The translations under genes and the position numbers were made by a program. The notes under the pieces were generated by a model. That model had not been told where the DNA came from. It saw nothing but the letters and a program-made list of their open reading frames with translations, and made no database searches. From Saprospiraceae bacterium (lineage in GTDB: Bacteria; Bacteroidota; Bacteroidia; Chitinophagales; Saprospiraceae), in the NCBI GenBank assembly GCA_019187365.1, contig JABARE010000038.1, forward strand, positions 62,001 to 126,000: a DNA stretch of 64,000 nucleotides, read 5' to 3'. Positions 1 to 8,357 of the stretch are shown here, in pieces (position 1 is the first letter of the stretch; every line of letters begins with the position of its first letter).

Positions 1-1
1 T

Positions 2-919
2 GAAGAGCGCATCGAAAAGGATGAAAAAATTGAAGCCAGGGACTGGATGCCCGAAGAATACCGGCGTACCCTCATCAGGCAGATCAGCCAGCATGCCCAT
101 TCAGAAATCGTTGGCATGTTGCCCGAGGGCAACTGGGTTACACGTGCACCCTCACTCAAACGCAAGGCCATATTGTTGGCAAAAATTCAGGACGAGGCCG
201 GTCATGGTCTCTACCTCTATGCCGCATGCGAAACCCTCGGCGTAAGCCGGGACGACCTGCTTCGGGAGCTTCATTCGGGTAAGGCGAAGTATTCAAGTAT
301 ATTTAACTATCCCGCGCTGACCTGGGCCGATATGGGTGCCATAGGCTGGCTTGTGGATGGTGCTGCCATTATGAACCAGATCCCCCTGTGCCGCACGAGT
401 TATGGCCCCTACGTACGCGCCATGGTGCGCATTTGTAAAGAAGAGAGTTTCCACCAGCGACAGGGATACGAAATTATGTTGACCCTTTCACGGGGTACTG
501 AAGTGCAAAGGAATATGGCCCAGGACGCACTGAATCGATGGTGGTGGCCCAGCCTGATGATGTTTGGCCCTGGAGATTCGGATTCGGTTCACTCTCTCCA
601 AAATCTTCGCTGGAAAATCAAGCGCTTCAGCAACGACGAGCTCCGCCAACGATTTGTCGATATGACGGTCCCGCAAGCGGACTTGCTGGGTTTGAAGATT
701 CCAGACCCACGGCTTTGTTGGAATCCGGAACGCAACCATTACGATTTTGGTCCCATCGACTGGGACGAATTCTGGAATGTCGTAAAAGGCAATGGGCCTT
801 GCAACCGCGAGCGACTCAGCGACCGGGTCGCAGCTTATGAGAATGGGGCGTGGGTCCGGGATGCCGCAATCGCCCATGCGCAGAAACAGCGCAGCAAACA
901 AGTTCCTGCTGCTTCCTGA
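2..919 (+). CDS. paaA: Phenylacetyl-CoA 1,2-epoxidase catalytic subunit PaaA (5' end missing)
   Basis: The reading frame is open from base 2, so the gene begins before the window; about ten to fifteen N-terminal residues are missing. The protein is the di-iron catalytic subunit of the multicomponent oxygenase that epoxidises the ring of phenylacetyl-CoA. The two ExxH-type iron-binding helices are visible as [11 protein letters not shown] and [13 protein letters not shown]. The sequence matches known PaaA almost end to end, including [13 protein letters not shown] and the tail AHAQKQ. It is followed after 25 bases by paaB, and its CoA substrate would come from a paaK that is not in the window. 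Confidence 0.97.
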   Translation, partial: EERIEKDEKIEARDWMPEEYRRTLIRQISQHAHSEIVGMLPEGNWVTRAPSLKRKAILLAKIQDEAGHGLYLYAACETLGVSRDDLLRELHSGKAKYSSIFNYPALTWADMGAIGWLVDGAAIMNQIPLCRTSYGPYVRAMVRICKEESFHQRQGYEIMLTLSRGTEVQRNMAQDALNRWWWPSLMMFGPGDSDSVHSLQNLRWKIKRFSNDELRQRFVDMTVPQADLLGLKIPDPRLCWNPERNHYDFGPIDWDEFWNVVKGNGPCNRERLSDRVAAYENGAWVRDAAIAHAQKQRSKQVPAAS

Positions 920-944
920 ATGTTTTCATCAAAACAAGGCACTT

Positions 945-1226
945 ATGAAAGATTGGCCGCTCTACGAAGTATTTATCCGCTCCAGATCCGGACTAAACCA
1001 CAAGCACGTCGGTAGCTTGCATGCAGCGGATCCCCAAATGGCCATTGAGCATGCGCGCGATGTCTATACCCGCAGGATGGAAGGTGTAAGCATCTGGGTT
1101 GTCGAATCTTCCAGACTCCATGCGTCTGATCCAATGGAGAACGATGCCTTTTTTGAACCATCGCAGGATAAAATTTACAGACATCCGACGTTCTACGACC
1201 TTCCGGATGAAGTTAAACACATGTGA
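945..1226 (+). CDS. paaB: Phenylacetyl-CoA epoxidase subunit PaaB
   Basis: This small subunit of 93 residues matches the usual PaaB length of about 95. It contains the family motifs HVGSLHAAD, YTRR.EGVSIWVV and YRHPTFY. PaaB bridges PaaA/PaaC heterodimers in the epoxidase complex. The frame is open further upstream into paaA, but the ATG at 945 gives the conserved N-terminus WPLYEVFIR and clears the paaA stop. The stop at 1224-1226 touches the start region of paaC, so translation is probably coupled. Confidence 0.97.
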   Translation: MKDWPLYEVFIRSRSGLNHKHVGSLHAADPQMAIEHARDVYTRRMEGVSIWVVESSRLHASDPMENDAFFEPSQDKIYRHPTFYDLPDEVKHM

Positions 1227-1228
1227 CA

Positions 1229-1987
1229 ATGTCGATTGGAATTGAACGGGTTGAGTACGTTTTACACCTTGCTGACAATGCACTGATTCTCGGGCAGCGC
1301 CTGGGAGAATGGTGCGGACATGGACCCGTGCTCGAACAGGATATTGCAATGACCAACATCGCATTGGATTACATCGGCAGAGCCCGGATGTTATACCAGT
1401 ATGCTGCAGGCATTTGTTCACCTGAGTCCACTGAAGACCAACTTGCGTTTATGCGCAATGAGTGGGAATATCGCAATCTGCTGCTTGTCGAACGGCCTAA
1501 CGGAGACTTTGCACATACGGTTGCGCGGCAGTTTTTTCTTGAGGCATTTCAAATGGATTATTTTAAAGCATTGCAGCACTCAGGAGATGCCACGCTCAGC
1601 GCCATTGCAGAAAAATCGATCAAAGAAACGGCTTATCACTTCAAGTGGGCGAGTGAATGGGTAATCCGGCTCGGAGATGGAACCGAAATATCACATCACA
1701 GGATGCAGGAGGCCGTAGATGCGCTTTGGCCATTTACCGGTGAGCTCTTTTGCGAAGCTCCCTGTGAATCCTGGATGCGCAAATCTTTTGATTGTCCGGA
1801 TCCGGCTGCCATGCGTTCGGGCTGGTCAGCGCGGCTGCAATCGGTTTTCGCAGCTGCAGGTCTCGAAATCCCTACCGGCAACTGGATGCAGGAGGGAGGC
1901 AAGACCGGAAGGCATACCGAACATATGGGATACATATTGGCTGAAATGCAATACATGCAGCGCGCATACCCAGGAATGGAATGGTAG
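1229..1987 (+). CDS. paaC: Phenylacetyl-CoA epoxidase structural subunit PaaC
   Basis: The 252-residue protein is the di-iron-less structural partner of PaaA in phenylacetyl-CoA epoxidase. Family signatures are LGQRLGEWCGHGP, LLLVERPNGDFA, KETAYHF and the C-terminal HTEHMGYILAEMQYMQR. I chose ATG 1229 (MSIGIERV). A GTG at 1223 that overlaps the paaB stop is an equally possible start and would add two residues. The stop at 1985-1987 is one base before the paaD start, consistent with a single operon. Confidence 0.96.
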   Translation: MSIGIERVEYVLHLADNALILGQRLGEWCGHGPVLEQDIAMTNIALDYIGRARMLYQYAAGICSPESTEDQLAFMRNEWEYRNLLLVERPNGDFAHTVARQFFLEAFQMDYFKALQHSGDATLSAIAEKSIKETAYHFKWASEWVIRLGDGTEISHHRMQEAVDALWPFTGELFCEAPCESWMRKSFDCPDPAAMRSGWSARLQSVFAAAGLEIPTGNWMQEGGKTGRHTEHMGYILAEMQYMQRAYPGMEW

Positions 1988-1988
1988 C

Positions 1989-2519
1989 ATGGAAGATTAT
2001 TATTCCACGGAGAGGGAGTTCAAAAAGCATCACGTGACAGAAGTGAATAAATCGGTCCTGGAGGTCCTGGATACAGTCATGGATCCGGAGATTCCCGTTT
2101 TGTCTATTCTGGACCTGGGCATTGTAAGGGAAGTCAGGGTGCAAGACGGAAAAGTTGACATAGCCATCACTCCAACTTATACGGGTTGTCCGGCCATGCA
2201 CCTCATTGAGATGGAAATCCGTGCTGCAATGGCACAATCGGGCCTTGAAGCCAATGTGAAGACTGTACTTTCGCCGGCCTGGACCACGGATTGGATGCGA
2301 GAAGGGGCATTGGAGAAGTTGTCCCAATACGGAATAGCACCTCCGGGGAGAATTGCCTCCATGCAGCATGCAGACACCGCAACGCCAAAGAGAATTGAAT
2401 GCCCTCAGTGCACTTCAAGCAACACCGAAGTGATCAGTGAATTTGGATCCACGGCCTGTAAGGCACTCTACCGTTGTTTGGATTGCAGGGAGCCTTTTGA
2501 TTATTTCAAATGTCATTGA
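1989..2519 (+). CDS. paaD: PaaD, DUF59/MIP18-type iron-sulfur maturation factor for the Paa epoxidase
   Basis: The 176-residue protein has an N-terminal DUF59 (MIP18-like) domain at about residues 18-100, with DPEIPVLSILDLGI and TPTYTGCPAM. A C-terminal zinc ribbon follows, with CPQC near residue 138 and a second CLDC pair. This is the standard PaaD layout. The family is thought to help assemble metal clusters of the epoxidase system, probably the PaaE reductase; that role comes from the family, not from this sequence. The frame is open far into paaC, but ATG 1989 lies one base past the paaC stop and fits the family N-terminus. Confidence 0.93.
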   Translation: MEDYYSTEREFKKHHVTEVNKSVLEVLDTVMDPEIPVLSILDLGIVREVRVQDGKVDIAITPTYTGCPAMHLIEMEIRAAMAQSGLEANVKTVLSPAWTTDWMREGALEKLSQYGIAPPGRIASMQHADTATPKRIECPQCTSSNTEVISEFGSTACKALYRCLDCREPFDYFKCH

Positions 2520-2523
2520 TCTG

Positions 2524-3306
2524 ATGCAAAAGCAATTTTTATCATTGGAAAAGAGGGAAGGCTGGCTGTGGATTAAACTCAACCGGCCTGAAGTTTACAA
2601 TTCTTTTCATCGCGGAATGTCGCTTGAATTGCTTGCCGCGATGGAGGAAGCATCGGATGATCACACCCTGCGTTGCCTGGTAATCAGTGGTGAAGGGAAG
2701 GCATTCAGCGCGGGACAGGACTTGATGGAGGCGGTAGATCCGCAAGGCCCCGGGCTCGAGCGGATCCTGATGGAACATTTCAATCCCATTATCAGCCGCA
2801 TACGTTTGCTTCGCATGCCGGTGATTGCTGCGGTCAATGGTGTCGCGGCTGGTGCCGGGGCCAACATTGCGTTGGCGTGCGACATCGTGGTGGCATCTGA
2901 CAACGCCAGCTTCATCCAGGCTTTTTCCAAAATTGGACTCGTGCCCGACAGCGGTGGAACCTTTTTTCTTCCCCGCCTGGTAGGCTGGCAACGCGCCTCA
3001 GCCTTGATGCTTACGGGAGGCAGGTTGTCTGCCGAAGAGGCTCTGCAATGTGGAATGATTTACAAAGTATTTCCGCAGGTGCAGTTTGTACAGGCAGTGG
3101 AAGAACTTGCCCAGGAACTGGCTGGGATGCCAACACAAGCACTGGTGCTCACGCGGCGCCTCCTGGAAGCCAGTGCCACCAGTACCCTGGAGGAACAGCT
3201 TAAACGCGAATTGACGGCGCAGTGCGAAGCAGGGCGTACTCAGGATTTTCAGGAAGGTGTGCAGGCTTTTTTGTCGCGGCGCGCCCCACAATTTACAGGC
3301 AATTGA
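2524..3306 (+). CDS. paaG: 1,2-epoxyphenylacetyl-CoA isomerase PaaG (crotonase family)
   Basis: This 260-residue crotonase-fold enzyme would convert ring-1,2-epoxyphenylacetyl-CoA to the seven-membered oxepin-CoA, and also isomerise double bonds later in the pathway. It carries the oxyanion-hole segments AFSAGQDL and NGVAAGAGANIALACD. The catalytic-loop segment FSKIGLVPDSGGTFFLPRL contains the aspartate expected for PaaG. The C-terminal QEGVQAFLSRRAPQFTG matches PaaG specifically rather than PaaF. Start ATG 2524 lies four bases after the paaD stop. No separate PaaF hydratase is present, so this may be the only crotonase in this block. Confidence 0.92.
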   Translation: MQKQFLSLEKREGWLWIKLNRPEVYNSFHRGMSLELLAAMEEASDDHTLRCLVISGEGKAFSAGQDLMEAVDPQGPGLERILMEHFNPIISRIRLLRMPVIAAVNGVAAGAGANIALACDIVVASDNASFIQAFSKIGLVPDSGGTFFLPRLVGWQRASALMLTGGRLSAEEALQCGMIYKVFPQVQFVQAVEELAQELAGMPTQALVLTRRLLEASATSTLEEQLKRELTAQCEAGRTQDFQEGVQAFLSRRAPQFTGN

Positions 3307-3311
3307 TCCCC

Positions 3312-4469
3312 ATGATGGATAGAGAGCGTTTTGGAATTGTGGGTGCAGGCGCGATGGGTTCGGGTATCGCACAACTGGCAGCAATGAGTGGTCACGATGT
3401 TGTCGTAGTGGATCTTTCCTCTGCAGCCCTTGACGCCGCCGCATCAAAGATTCGCGAAAACCTAAACCTGCTGGAAACAAAAGGTAAACTAACACCCATT
3501 GAGGTGGCTGCAACTAACGGTCGTTTACACTTTGCCGACACTATGGAGGCGCTTCCAGGATGCCAGTGGGTCATCGAAGCGGTGGCTGAGAAGTATGACG
3601 TAAAAAATGAATTGCTTGGAAAGCTCAATCACATTCTACCAGCCGATTGCCTGGTTGCGACCAACACGTCCTCTCTTTCGGTCAACGCACTGGCGACGTC
3701 GTCCGGAAGGCCAAAACAATTTTTGGGCATGCATTTTTTTAATCCGCCATTGCGCATGCCTTTGGTCGAGCTCATTCCTGGGCTCAATACAGACCCTGCC
3801 GTGACGAACCGGGCCGTCCAACTTATGGAGCTATGGGGAAAGCAAACGGTGCTGGCACAGGATACCCCGGGCTTCATCGTAAACCGCATCGCCCGTCCCT
3901 ATTACACGGAGGCTCTTCGCATTTTGGAAGAGGGCATTGCAGACTGCTCCACCATCGATGCGGCCATGACGGAGATCCATGGATTTAAAATGGGTCCTTT
4001 TGCTTTGATGGATTTTATTGGAAACGACGTCAACTATGCCGTTACCAATTCAGTCTGGGAAGGATGCTATTGCGAACCGCGGTATCGTCCGTCGGTCACT
4101 CAGCGCAACCTGGTGATGGCTAATCGCCTGGGAAAAAAGACAGGTATCGGATTCTACGATTACTCGAAACCAATGCCTAAACAAAAGCACTCCGACGAAT
4201 TGTTGCTGCTAAAAATAGCCAATCGCATATTGCTCATGCTGATCAACGAAGCTGTGGATGCATGGTATTTTGGGATTGCCAGTCGCAGCGATATCGACAA
4301 GGCCATGACACTTGGGGTCAGCTACCCAAAGGGATTGCTGGAGTGGTCGTTGGGTTTCGGGATCAGCCATTGCATCGAAGGAATGGCAGACCTTTATGAT
4401 TTCTATCGCGAGGAGCGATACCGCACAAGTCCGGGATTCCCAAAATGGATTTCCGAAAACAGTCAGTGA
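3312..4469 (+). CDS. paaH: 3-hydroxyacyl-CoA dehydrogenase PaaH
   Basis: This NAD-dependent dehydrogenase would oxidise 3-hydroxyadipyl-CoA to 3-oxoadipyl-CoA. The N-terminal Rossmann motif is IVGAGAMGSGIAQ, followed by the 3HCDH N-domain with ATNTSSLSV and GMHFFNPP. A first C-terminal 3HCDH helical domain (PGFIVNRIARPY, GPFALMDFIGNDV) and a second, shorter one (RILLMLINEAVDAW, GVSYPKGLLEW) come next. At 385 residues it is shorter than the ~475-residue E. coli PaaH. Two adjacent ATGs (3312, 3315) follow the paaG stop by five bases. Confidence 0.9.
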   Translation: MMDRERFGIVGAGAMGSGIAQLAAMSGHDVVVVDLSSAALDAAASKIRENLNLLETKGKLTPIEVAATNGRLHFADTMEALPGCQWVIEAVAEKYDVKNELLGKLNHILPADCLVATNTSSLSVNALATSSGRPKQFLGMHFFNPPLRMPLVELIPGLNTDPAVTNRAVQLMELWGKQTVLAQDTPGFIVNRIARPYYTEALRILEEGIADCSTIDAAMTEIHGFKMGPFALMDFIGNDVNYAVTNSVWEGCYCEPRYRPSVTQRNLVMANRLGKKTGIGFYDYSKPMPKQKHSDELLLLKIANRILLMLINEAVDAWYFGIASRSDIDKAMTLGVSYPKGLLEWSLGFGISHCIEGMADLYDFYREERYRTSPGFPKWISENSQ

Positions 4470-4510
4470 TTTTTCAAAATGCAAAAAGGGTGGAAGACAG
4501 GTTAAGTCCG

Positions 4511-4909
4511 ATGAATATCGTCAACAGGATGATGGAAAACGACCCCTTCAGCCGTTGGCTGGGCATTGAAGTCCTGGAAGCGGATGCCGGTTATTCTCGC
4601 TTGTCCATGCGCGTGCGAGAAGAAATGCTCAATGGATTTGGCATTGCTCACGGGGCCATTTCATTTGCACTGGCAGACAGCGCATTGGCATTTGCATCCA
4701 ACGGACACGGGAATCACGCACTTTCAATCGACTGCGCCATTAACCACCTTCTTCCGGTGAAGCAGGGCGAAGAACTCATCGCTACGGCAAGACAGCAAAC
4801 GCATGGAAAATCACACGGACTATACCTCGTTGAAGTGCACAATGCATCCGGCGCACTGGTGGCCATGTTCAAGGGCATGGTTTATTTGAAATCTGCATCC
4901 TGGAAATAA
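4511..4909 (+). CDS. paaI: Hydroxyphenylacetyl-CoA thioesterase PaaI (hotdog fold)
   Basis: The 132-residue hotdog-fold thioesterase would release dead-end hydroxyphenylacetyl-CoA and free CoA. The family signature is clear: FGIAHGAISFALADSALAFA, with the catalytic aspartate in ALADSA, and DCAINHLLPVKQGEELIA. I chose ATG 4511 (MNIVNRMMENDPFSRWLGI), which matches the PaaI N-terminus. An upstream ATG at 4445 would overlap paaH by 25 bases and add 22 unconserved residues. It is the last gene before a strong hairpin terminator. Confidence 0.92.
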   Translation: MNIVNRMMENDPFSRWLGIEVLEADAGYSRLSMRVREEMLNGFGIAHGAISFALADSALAFASNGHGNHALSIDCAINHLLPVKQGEELIATARQQTHGKSHGLYLVEVHNASGALVAMFKGMVYLKSASWK

Positions 4910-4910
4910 G

Positions 4911-4940
4911 AAAACCGCCAGAAATGATCCTGGCGGTTTT
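4911..4940 (+). terminator. Intrinsic terminator closing the paaA-I operon
   Basis: A perfect 11-bp inverted repeat (AAAACCGCCAG, 8-base loop, CTGGCGGTTTT) begins one base after the paaI stop. The A-rich left arm and T-rich right arm make it likely to act in both directions, serving also the minus-strand membrane-protein gene that ends at 4967. Confidence 0.9.
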
Positions 4941-4966
4941 CTATATTAAACAGATTCAATCCAATT

Positions 4967-5380
4967 TCACGAGCGACCGAGCCACCAGCCCGTCACTCCG
5001 GAAGCAAGTCCCCACATGACCACTCCCACGGCCATATCCAGCAATGTCCCGCTCAACTGACTGACATTGGTAGTTCCATAAAAGATGAAGTCAAACCCTG
5101 TGGTAAAAAACAAACCCATCGCGGCGCCTCCCCTGAGGCCTCCCATGAAGGTTGAGATGCCGGCCCATTGACTGAAGATGTAGGCGACGAGAAACCCAAT
5201 AATCAAATTGCCAAGGATCAAGGCCCACCAGACCATTTCTTCATCCGTGCGCATGACGCCGGTTGCCGAGCCAGCCATGCCAGCGAAAAGGTCTTTAAGC
5301 AACATGCCATATAACACAAAGCCCAAAAGAAATGAGCAAATGCCACCCAGAATGCCCGCTATAATTGTTTTAGAATTCAT
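4967..5380 (-). CDS. Small four-helix membrane protein, function unknown (paralogue of the next gene)
   Basis: The 137-residue protein has four predicted membrane segments: IIAGILGGICSFLLGFVLYG, WWALILGNLIIGFLVAYIFS, GGAAMGLFFTTGFDFIFYG and MAVGVVMWGLASGVTGWWLG. A loop between the first two carries SATGVMRTDEEMVWWAL. It is clearly homologous to the protein encoded at 5423-5845, with a shared GSATGV..., EEMVWWAL and GWWLGRS ending. The pair looks like a local duplication. I recognise similar unnamed proteins in other Bacteroidota but no function. Confidence 0.82.
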   Translation of the reverse strand: MNSKTIIAGILGGICSFLLGFVLYGMLLKDLFAGMAGSATGVMRTDEEMVWWALILGNLIIGFLVAYIFSQWAGISTFMGGLRGGAAMGLFFTTGFDFIFYGTTNVSQLSGTLLDMAVGVVMWGLASGVTGWWLGRS

Positions 5381-5422
5381 ATTCTAGTGATTTTGTTTGT
5401 GAAGAATGAGGTGTAATAAAAA

Positions 5423-5845
5423 TCATGCACGTGCAGACCTGCCGAGCCACCAGCCGATTACGGCACCGGAACCGGCACTCATGACTGCAAAGGTTGCCAC
5501 ATCGAGAAAGACTCCGGGCAATTGGATGAGATTGGTGGTTGCATACCAGACGAGGTCGTAACCGAGGGCCAACAACAAGCCGATCAGGGCACCTGCTTTT
5601 ACACCCGCGACCAGGGTGCTGATCTTCGCCCAATTATTCATAATGTACGCCAGCCCGAGGCCCATGAGCAAATTGCCGAGGACCAGCGCCCACCACACCA
5701 TTTCTTCAGGAGCCCGGCTGACCCCTGTGGCGCTGCCACTGAGAGACTCAAATAAATCGGCCAGTAGAAAGGCGTAAAAGAGCGCGCCAAGGAGCCAGTA
5801 AACAATGCCACCAAGGAGCCCTGAGATCAAAGTTCTAGTGTCCAT
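5423..5845 (-). CDS. Small four-helix membrane protein, function unknown (paralogue of its neighbour)
   Basis: The 140-residue integral membrane protein has the same four-helix plan as the gene at 4967-5380. It shares the segments LISGLLGGIVYWLLGALFYA, GSATGVSRAPEEMVWWALVL and VIGWWLGRSA. The frame is open upstream to 5914, but ATG 5845 (MDTRTLISG) corresponds to the start of the paralogue (MNSKTIIAG). The 42-base gap to the downstream copy suggests co-transcription. Function unknown. Confidence 0.82.
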   Translation of the reverse strand: MDTRTLISGLLGGIVYWLLGALFYAFLLADLFESLSGSATGVSRAPEEMVWWALVLGNLLMGLGLAYIMNNWAKISTLVAGVKAGALIGLLLALGYDLVWYATTNLIQLPGVFLDVATFAVMSAGSGAVIGWWLGRSARA

Positions 5846-5915
5846 AAAGTTTTGGTTTAATGATGAAGAATCGTTTTGTGTTCCAAATATAATTGTTTTG
5901 AGGTGACAGTACAAA

Positions 5916-5945
5916 TAAAAAGGCCCGTCAGCAAACTGACGGGCC
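5916..5945 (-). terminator. Intrinsic terminator of the yceI-like gene
   Basis: Read on the minus strand, a perfect 10-bp stem GGCCCGTCAG / CTGACGGGCC with a 4-base loop is followed by TTTTTATTT. It lies 25 bases past the stop of the YceI gene, separating it from the two membrane-protein genes. Confidence 0.88.
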
Positions 5946-5970
5946 CCTAAGGACGAATGTCAAATGGTTC

Positions 5971-6558
5971 TTATTCGGTAACCAGGCTTATGCTCAGGTC
6001 AAATTCGTCGTAAATCGTCTTGTCACCGAGATTCTCAAAAAAGCTGCCCGATCCGTAGCGCACGTTGAAATCGGACCTGTCTACCTTAATTTGTGCATTA
6101 AAGTGCTGCTTGCCGGCATTTTCTTTGGAAGTGGCGTTAAAACGGATGGGTTTCGTAGTGCCTTTGATCGTTAGGTTTCCTTCGATCTTATACAATCCTG
6201 ATCCCTGAGGGATGACTTTGGTAATCGCAAATTTTGCAGTCGGGTGCTGAGCCACGCCAAAGAAGTCATCGCTCTTGAGGTGATTTACCAGTTTGGTAGC
6301 GTATTCTCCGGAAAGATCTTCGGTAGTAATGGTGCTCATATCAATTTCAAAGCTACCGCCTGTAAGTGAGGACCCGCTGAATTGAAGATTTGCAGACCTC
6401 AATTGAACGGTTCCAAAATGTTTTCCGGTAACTTTGTAACCGGTCCACTGCAATTTGGATTCTTTCGTGTTGACGGAGCCATTTTTTTGAACGGGTTCTG
6501 AAGCCAGCGCCGCGTGGGCTAAGCTGAGGGATAAGCTAAGGGCAAGGATTTTCGTCAT
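5971..6558 (-). CDS. YceI-family periplasmic lipid-binding protein
   Basis: The 195-residue protein has a signal peptide (MTKILALSLSLSLAHAALAS) followed by one YceI domain. The domain is a lipocalin-like barrel that in characterised members binds polyisoprenoids or other amphiphiles in the periplasm. Family segments are KLQWTGYKVTGKHFGTV, LKSDDFFGVAQHPTAKFAI, GNLTIKGTTKPI and VDRSDFNVRYG. It is a single gene with its own terminator, divergent from the arsS pair. The ligand cannot be told from the sequence. Confidence 0.93.
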   Translation of the reverse strand: MTKILALSLSLSLAHAALASEPVQKNGSVNTKESKLQWTGYKVTGKHFGTVQLRSANLQFSGSSLTGGSFEIDMSTITTEDLSGEYATKLVNHLKSDDFFGVAQHPTAKFAITKVIPQGSGLYKIEGNLTIKGTTKPIRFNATSKENAGKQHFNAQIKVDRSDFNVRYGSGSFFENLGDKTIYDEFDLSISLVTE

Positions 6559-6909
6559 GATTCTTTTGATTTATTTTGTTAAACAATGAAACAATAAATA
6601 AAGTCGCCACCCATTTTGTTTTGGATTCAACCCAATACAGGGGTATTTAACCTGAATTTAACCTCTTCACTCAACAGGGTATTCTGGTTCAATTGCGATG
6701 ATAGAAGATGTGGAGTGCGGAACTTTCAAATTCAATTCGGTATAGGGCCATTTGGTTTTGTGAACGCGCGTCATAGCTAATCTTATATCTTTCTCAAAGG
6801 CCCTTCTACCCGCATGCTTTGAATTTCAGCCTTCCTACTCACATTCAGGGTCAGCCAGAGTGACCGGGCACAACAGGCTGAGTATATTTGCCCGATAATA
6901 GAGCTTGAA
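6559..6909. promoter_or_regulatory. Divergent regulatory region between yceI-like and the arsS pair
   Basis: This 351-base gap has no convincing ORF. It contains the upstream regions of two divergent transcription units and two direct copies of TTTAACCT near 6646-6663. A clear TAnnTTTG box lies at its right end. I see no known riboswitch or operator in it. Confidence 0.4.
6883..6890 (+). promoter_or_regulatory. Bacteroidota -7 promoter box upstream of the arsS pair
   Basis: TATATTTG is a perfect TAnnTTTG -7 element, 19 bases before the ATG at 6910. I do not see a matching TTTG at the -33 position, so only half of the consensus is supported. Confidence 0.5.
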
Positions 6910-7245
6910 ATGAGTCAACATTATTACGATTCAATGGATCTGGGCAAGTTTGCCAAGATCGGAGACCTGCAGAAGCCGCTGGCGGACAAATTTTTCAGCT
7001 GGTACGGTGAAGTATTTAAGGATGGAGCCCTGAGCGCTAGAGAGAAATCACTGATCGCTCTTGCGGTTGCACATGCCGTCCAATGCCCCTATTGCATTGA
7101 TGCCTACAGCACGGATGCCGTTGAGAAGGGATACAGCGAAGCTCAAATGATGGAGGCGGTTCATGTCGCTGCGGCCATCCGGGGAGGGGCTTCCATGGTC
7201 CATGGCGTTCAGATGATGAACAAGATCCGTGAGATCAGCATGTAA
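6910..7245 (+). CDS. AhpD-like (carboxymuconolactone decarboxylase-fold) protein associated with arsenosugar synthesis
   Basis: The 111-residue protein has the AhpD/CMD fold, with the redox motif QCPYCIDAYS (CxxC with downstream residues) near residue 59. It also has AREKSLIALAVAHAV and EAVHVAAAIRGGASMVHG. This small peroxidase-like family regularly sits beside ArsS, the radical SAM enzyme of arsenosugar synthesis, and that is what follows 33 bases downstream here. Its exact chemistry is not established; a thiol-disulfide or alkylhydroperoxidase-type role is the usual inference. Confidence 0.85.
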   Translation: MSQHYYDSMDLGKFAKIGDLQKPLADKFFSWYGEVFKDGALSAREKSLIALAVAHAVQCPYCIDAYSTDAVEKGYSEAQMMEAVHVAAAIRGGASMVHGVQMMNKIREISM

Positions 7246-7278
7246 TTTAATGGTCAATCCACCACAGGCGTACTGCAT

Positions 7279-8316
7279 ATGAAAAGTCTTAAGGCTAGGG
7301 AACATCCCCTGGCGGACGCCGGATTCCAACTGGAAATTCTCGAACGGGAGAAGTCCGCGCCAACCTTTGGGGAGCACCTAGCCGGATGTGGACTTTACCC
7401 CCTGCGCCCGGCCCAGTTAGAGATCTTTCAGGTCAACATCGGAAAAATGTGCAATCAGACCTGCCGGCATTGCCATGTCGATGCCGGCCCCGACCGAAAG
7501 GAGATCATGACCCGTGAGACGATGGAGCTCTGCCTTCAGGTGCTGCGTGCCCATCCCAATTTTCAGCTCGTAGACCTAACCGGTGGAGCTCCCGAAATGA
7601 ACCCGCAATTCCGGTGGTTTGTCGAGGAAGTGTCGAAGCTGGAACGAAAGGTCATGGTAAGGTGTAACCTGACCATTCTTTTGGCCAACAAAAAGTACTT
7701 TGACCTGCCTCAATTTTACCGCGAGCATCGCGTCGAAGTCGTTTCGTCGCTGCCGTTTTATTCCAGAGAAAGGACGGATCGCCAGCGCGGGGACGGGGTG
7801 TTTGAAGACTCAATACGCGCACTGCAACGGCTCAACGAGGTGGGCTATGGCCAGGCAGATTCCGGTTTACAACTCCACCTGGTTTACAATCCGGCGGGAG
7901 CCTTTCTGCCCGCCAGTCAGGAAGCTCTTGAACGCGATTTCAAAGATGTGTTGTACAACGAATGGGGCATTGTGTTCAACAGACTGTTTACCATAGCCAA
8001 CATGCCGATCAGTCGTTACCTTGACTACCTGCTTGCAAGCGGCAATTACGAGAGCTACATGAATAAACTCATCCAGGCATTCAATCCCGCTGCGGCCATG
8101 CAGGTCATGTGCCGCAATACATTGAGCGTTGGCTGGGACGGGATTTTGTACGACTGTGATTTTAACCAAATGTTGGGCCTCGTTGTCGAAGGACCTTCGA
8201 GGCATCTTCGCGATTTTGACGCAGTTGCGTTGACGCAAAGGGAGATCCGCATCGGGCAGCATTGCTTTGGCTGCACAGCAGGGTCGGGTAGCAGTTGCAG
8301 GGGAGAGTTAACCTGA
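7279..8316 (+). CDS. arsS: Arsenosugar biosynthesis radical SAM protein ArsS
   Basis: The 345-residue radical SAM enzyme is of the ArsS type, proposed to attach the 5'-deoxyadenosyl group to arsenic in arsenosugar synthesis. The 4Fe-4S/SAM motif is CNQTCRHCHVDAGP (CxxxCxxC). The SAM-binding stretch LVDLTGGAPEMNP follows, and the family's C-terminal cysteine-rich motif is CFGCTAGSGSSC. The core aligns over its whole length with the family. No ArsM methyltransferase is in the window. The gene ends 41 bases before paaJ on the same strand, so it may share a transcript with phenylacetate genes. Confidence 0.9.
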   Translation: MKSLKAREHPLADAGFQLEILEREKSAPTFGEHLAGCGLYPLRPAQLEIFQVNIGKMCNQTCRHCHVDAGPDRKEIMTRETMELCLQVLRAHPNFQLVDLTGGAPEMNPQFRWFVEEVSKLERKVMVRCNLTILLANKKYFDLPQFYREHRVEVVSSLPFYSRERTDRQRGDGVFEDSIRALQRLNEVGYGQADSGLQLHLVYNPAGAFLPASQEALERDFKDVLYNEWGIVFNRLFTIANMPISRYLDYLLASGNYESYMNKLIQAFNPAAAMQVMCRNTLSVGWDGILYDCDFNQMLGLVVEGPSRHLRDFDAVALTQREIRIGQHCFGCTAGSGSSCRGELT

Positions 8317-8357
8317 GTGTTGTATGTTGTAGAAGTGAATAATTGAATCGAGATCAA

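Noticed and set aside
7279..8316. Possible selenocysteine form of ArsS
   Set aside because: All expected motif positions are encoded by ordinary cysteine codons and there is no in-frame TGA, so this is the plain cysteine form.
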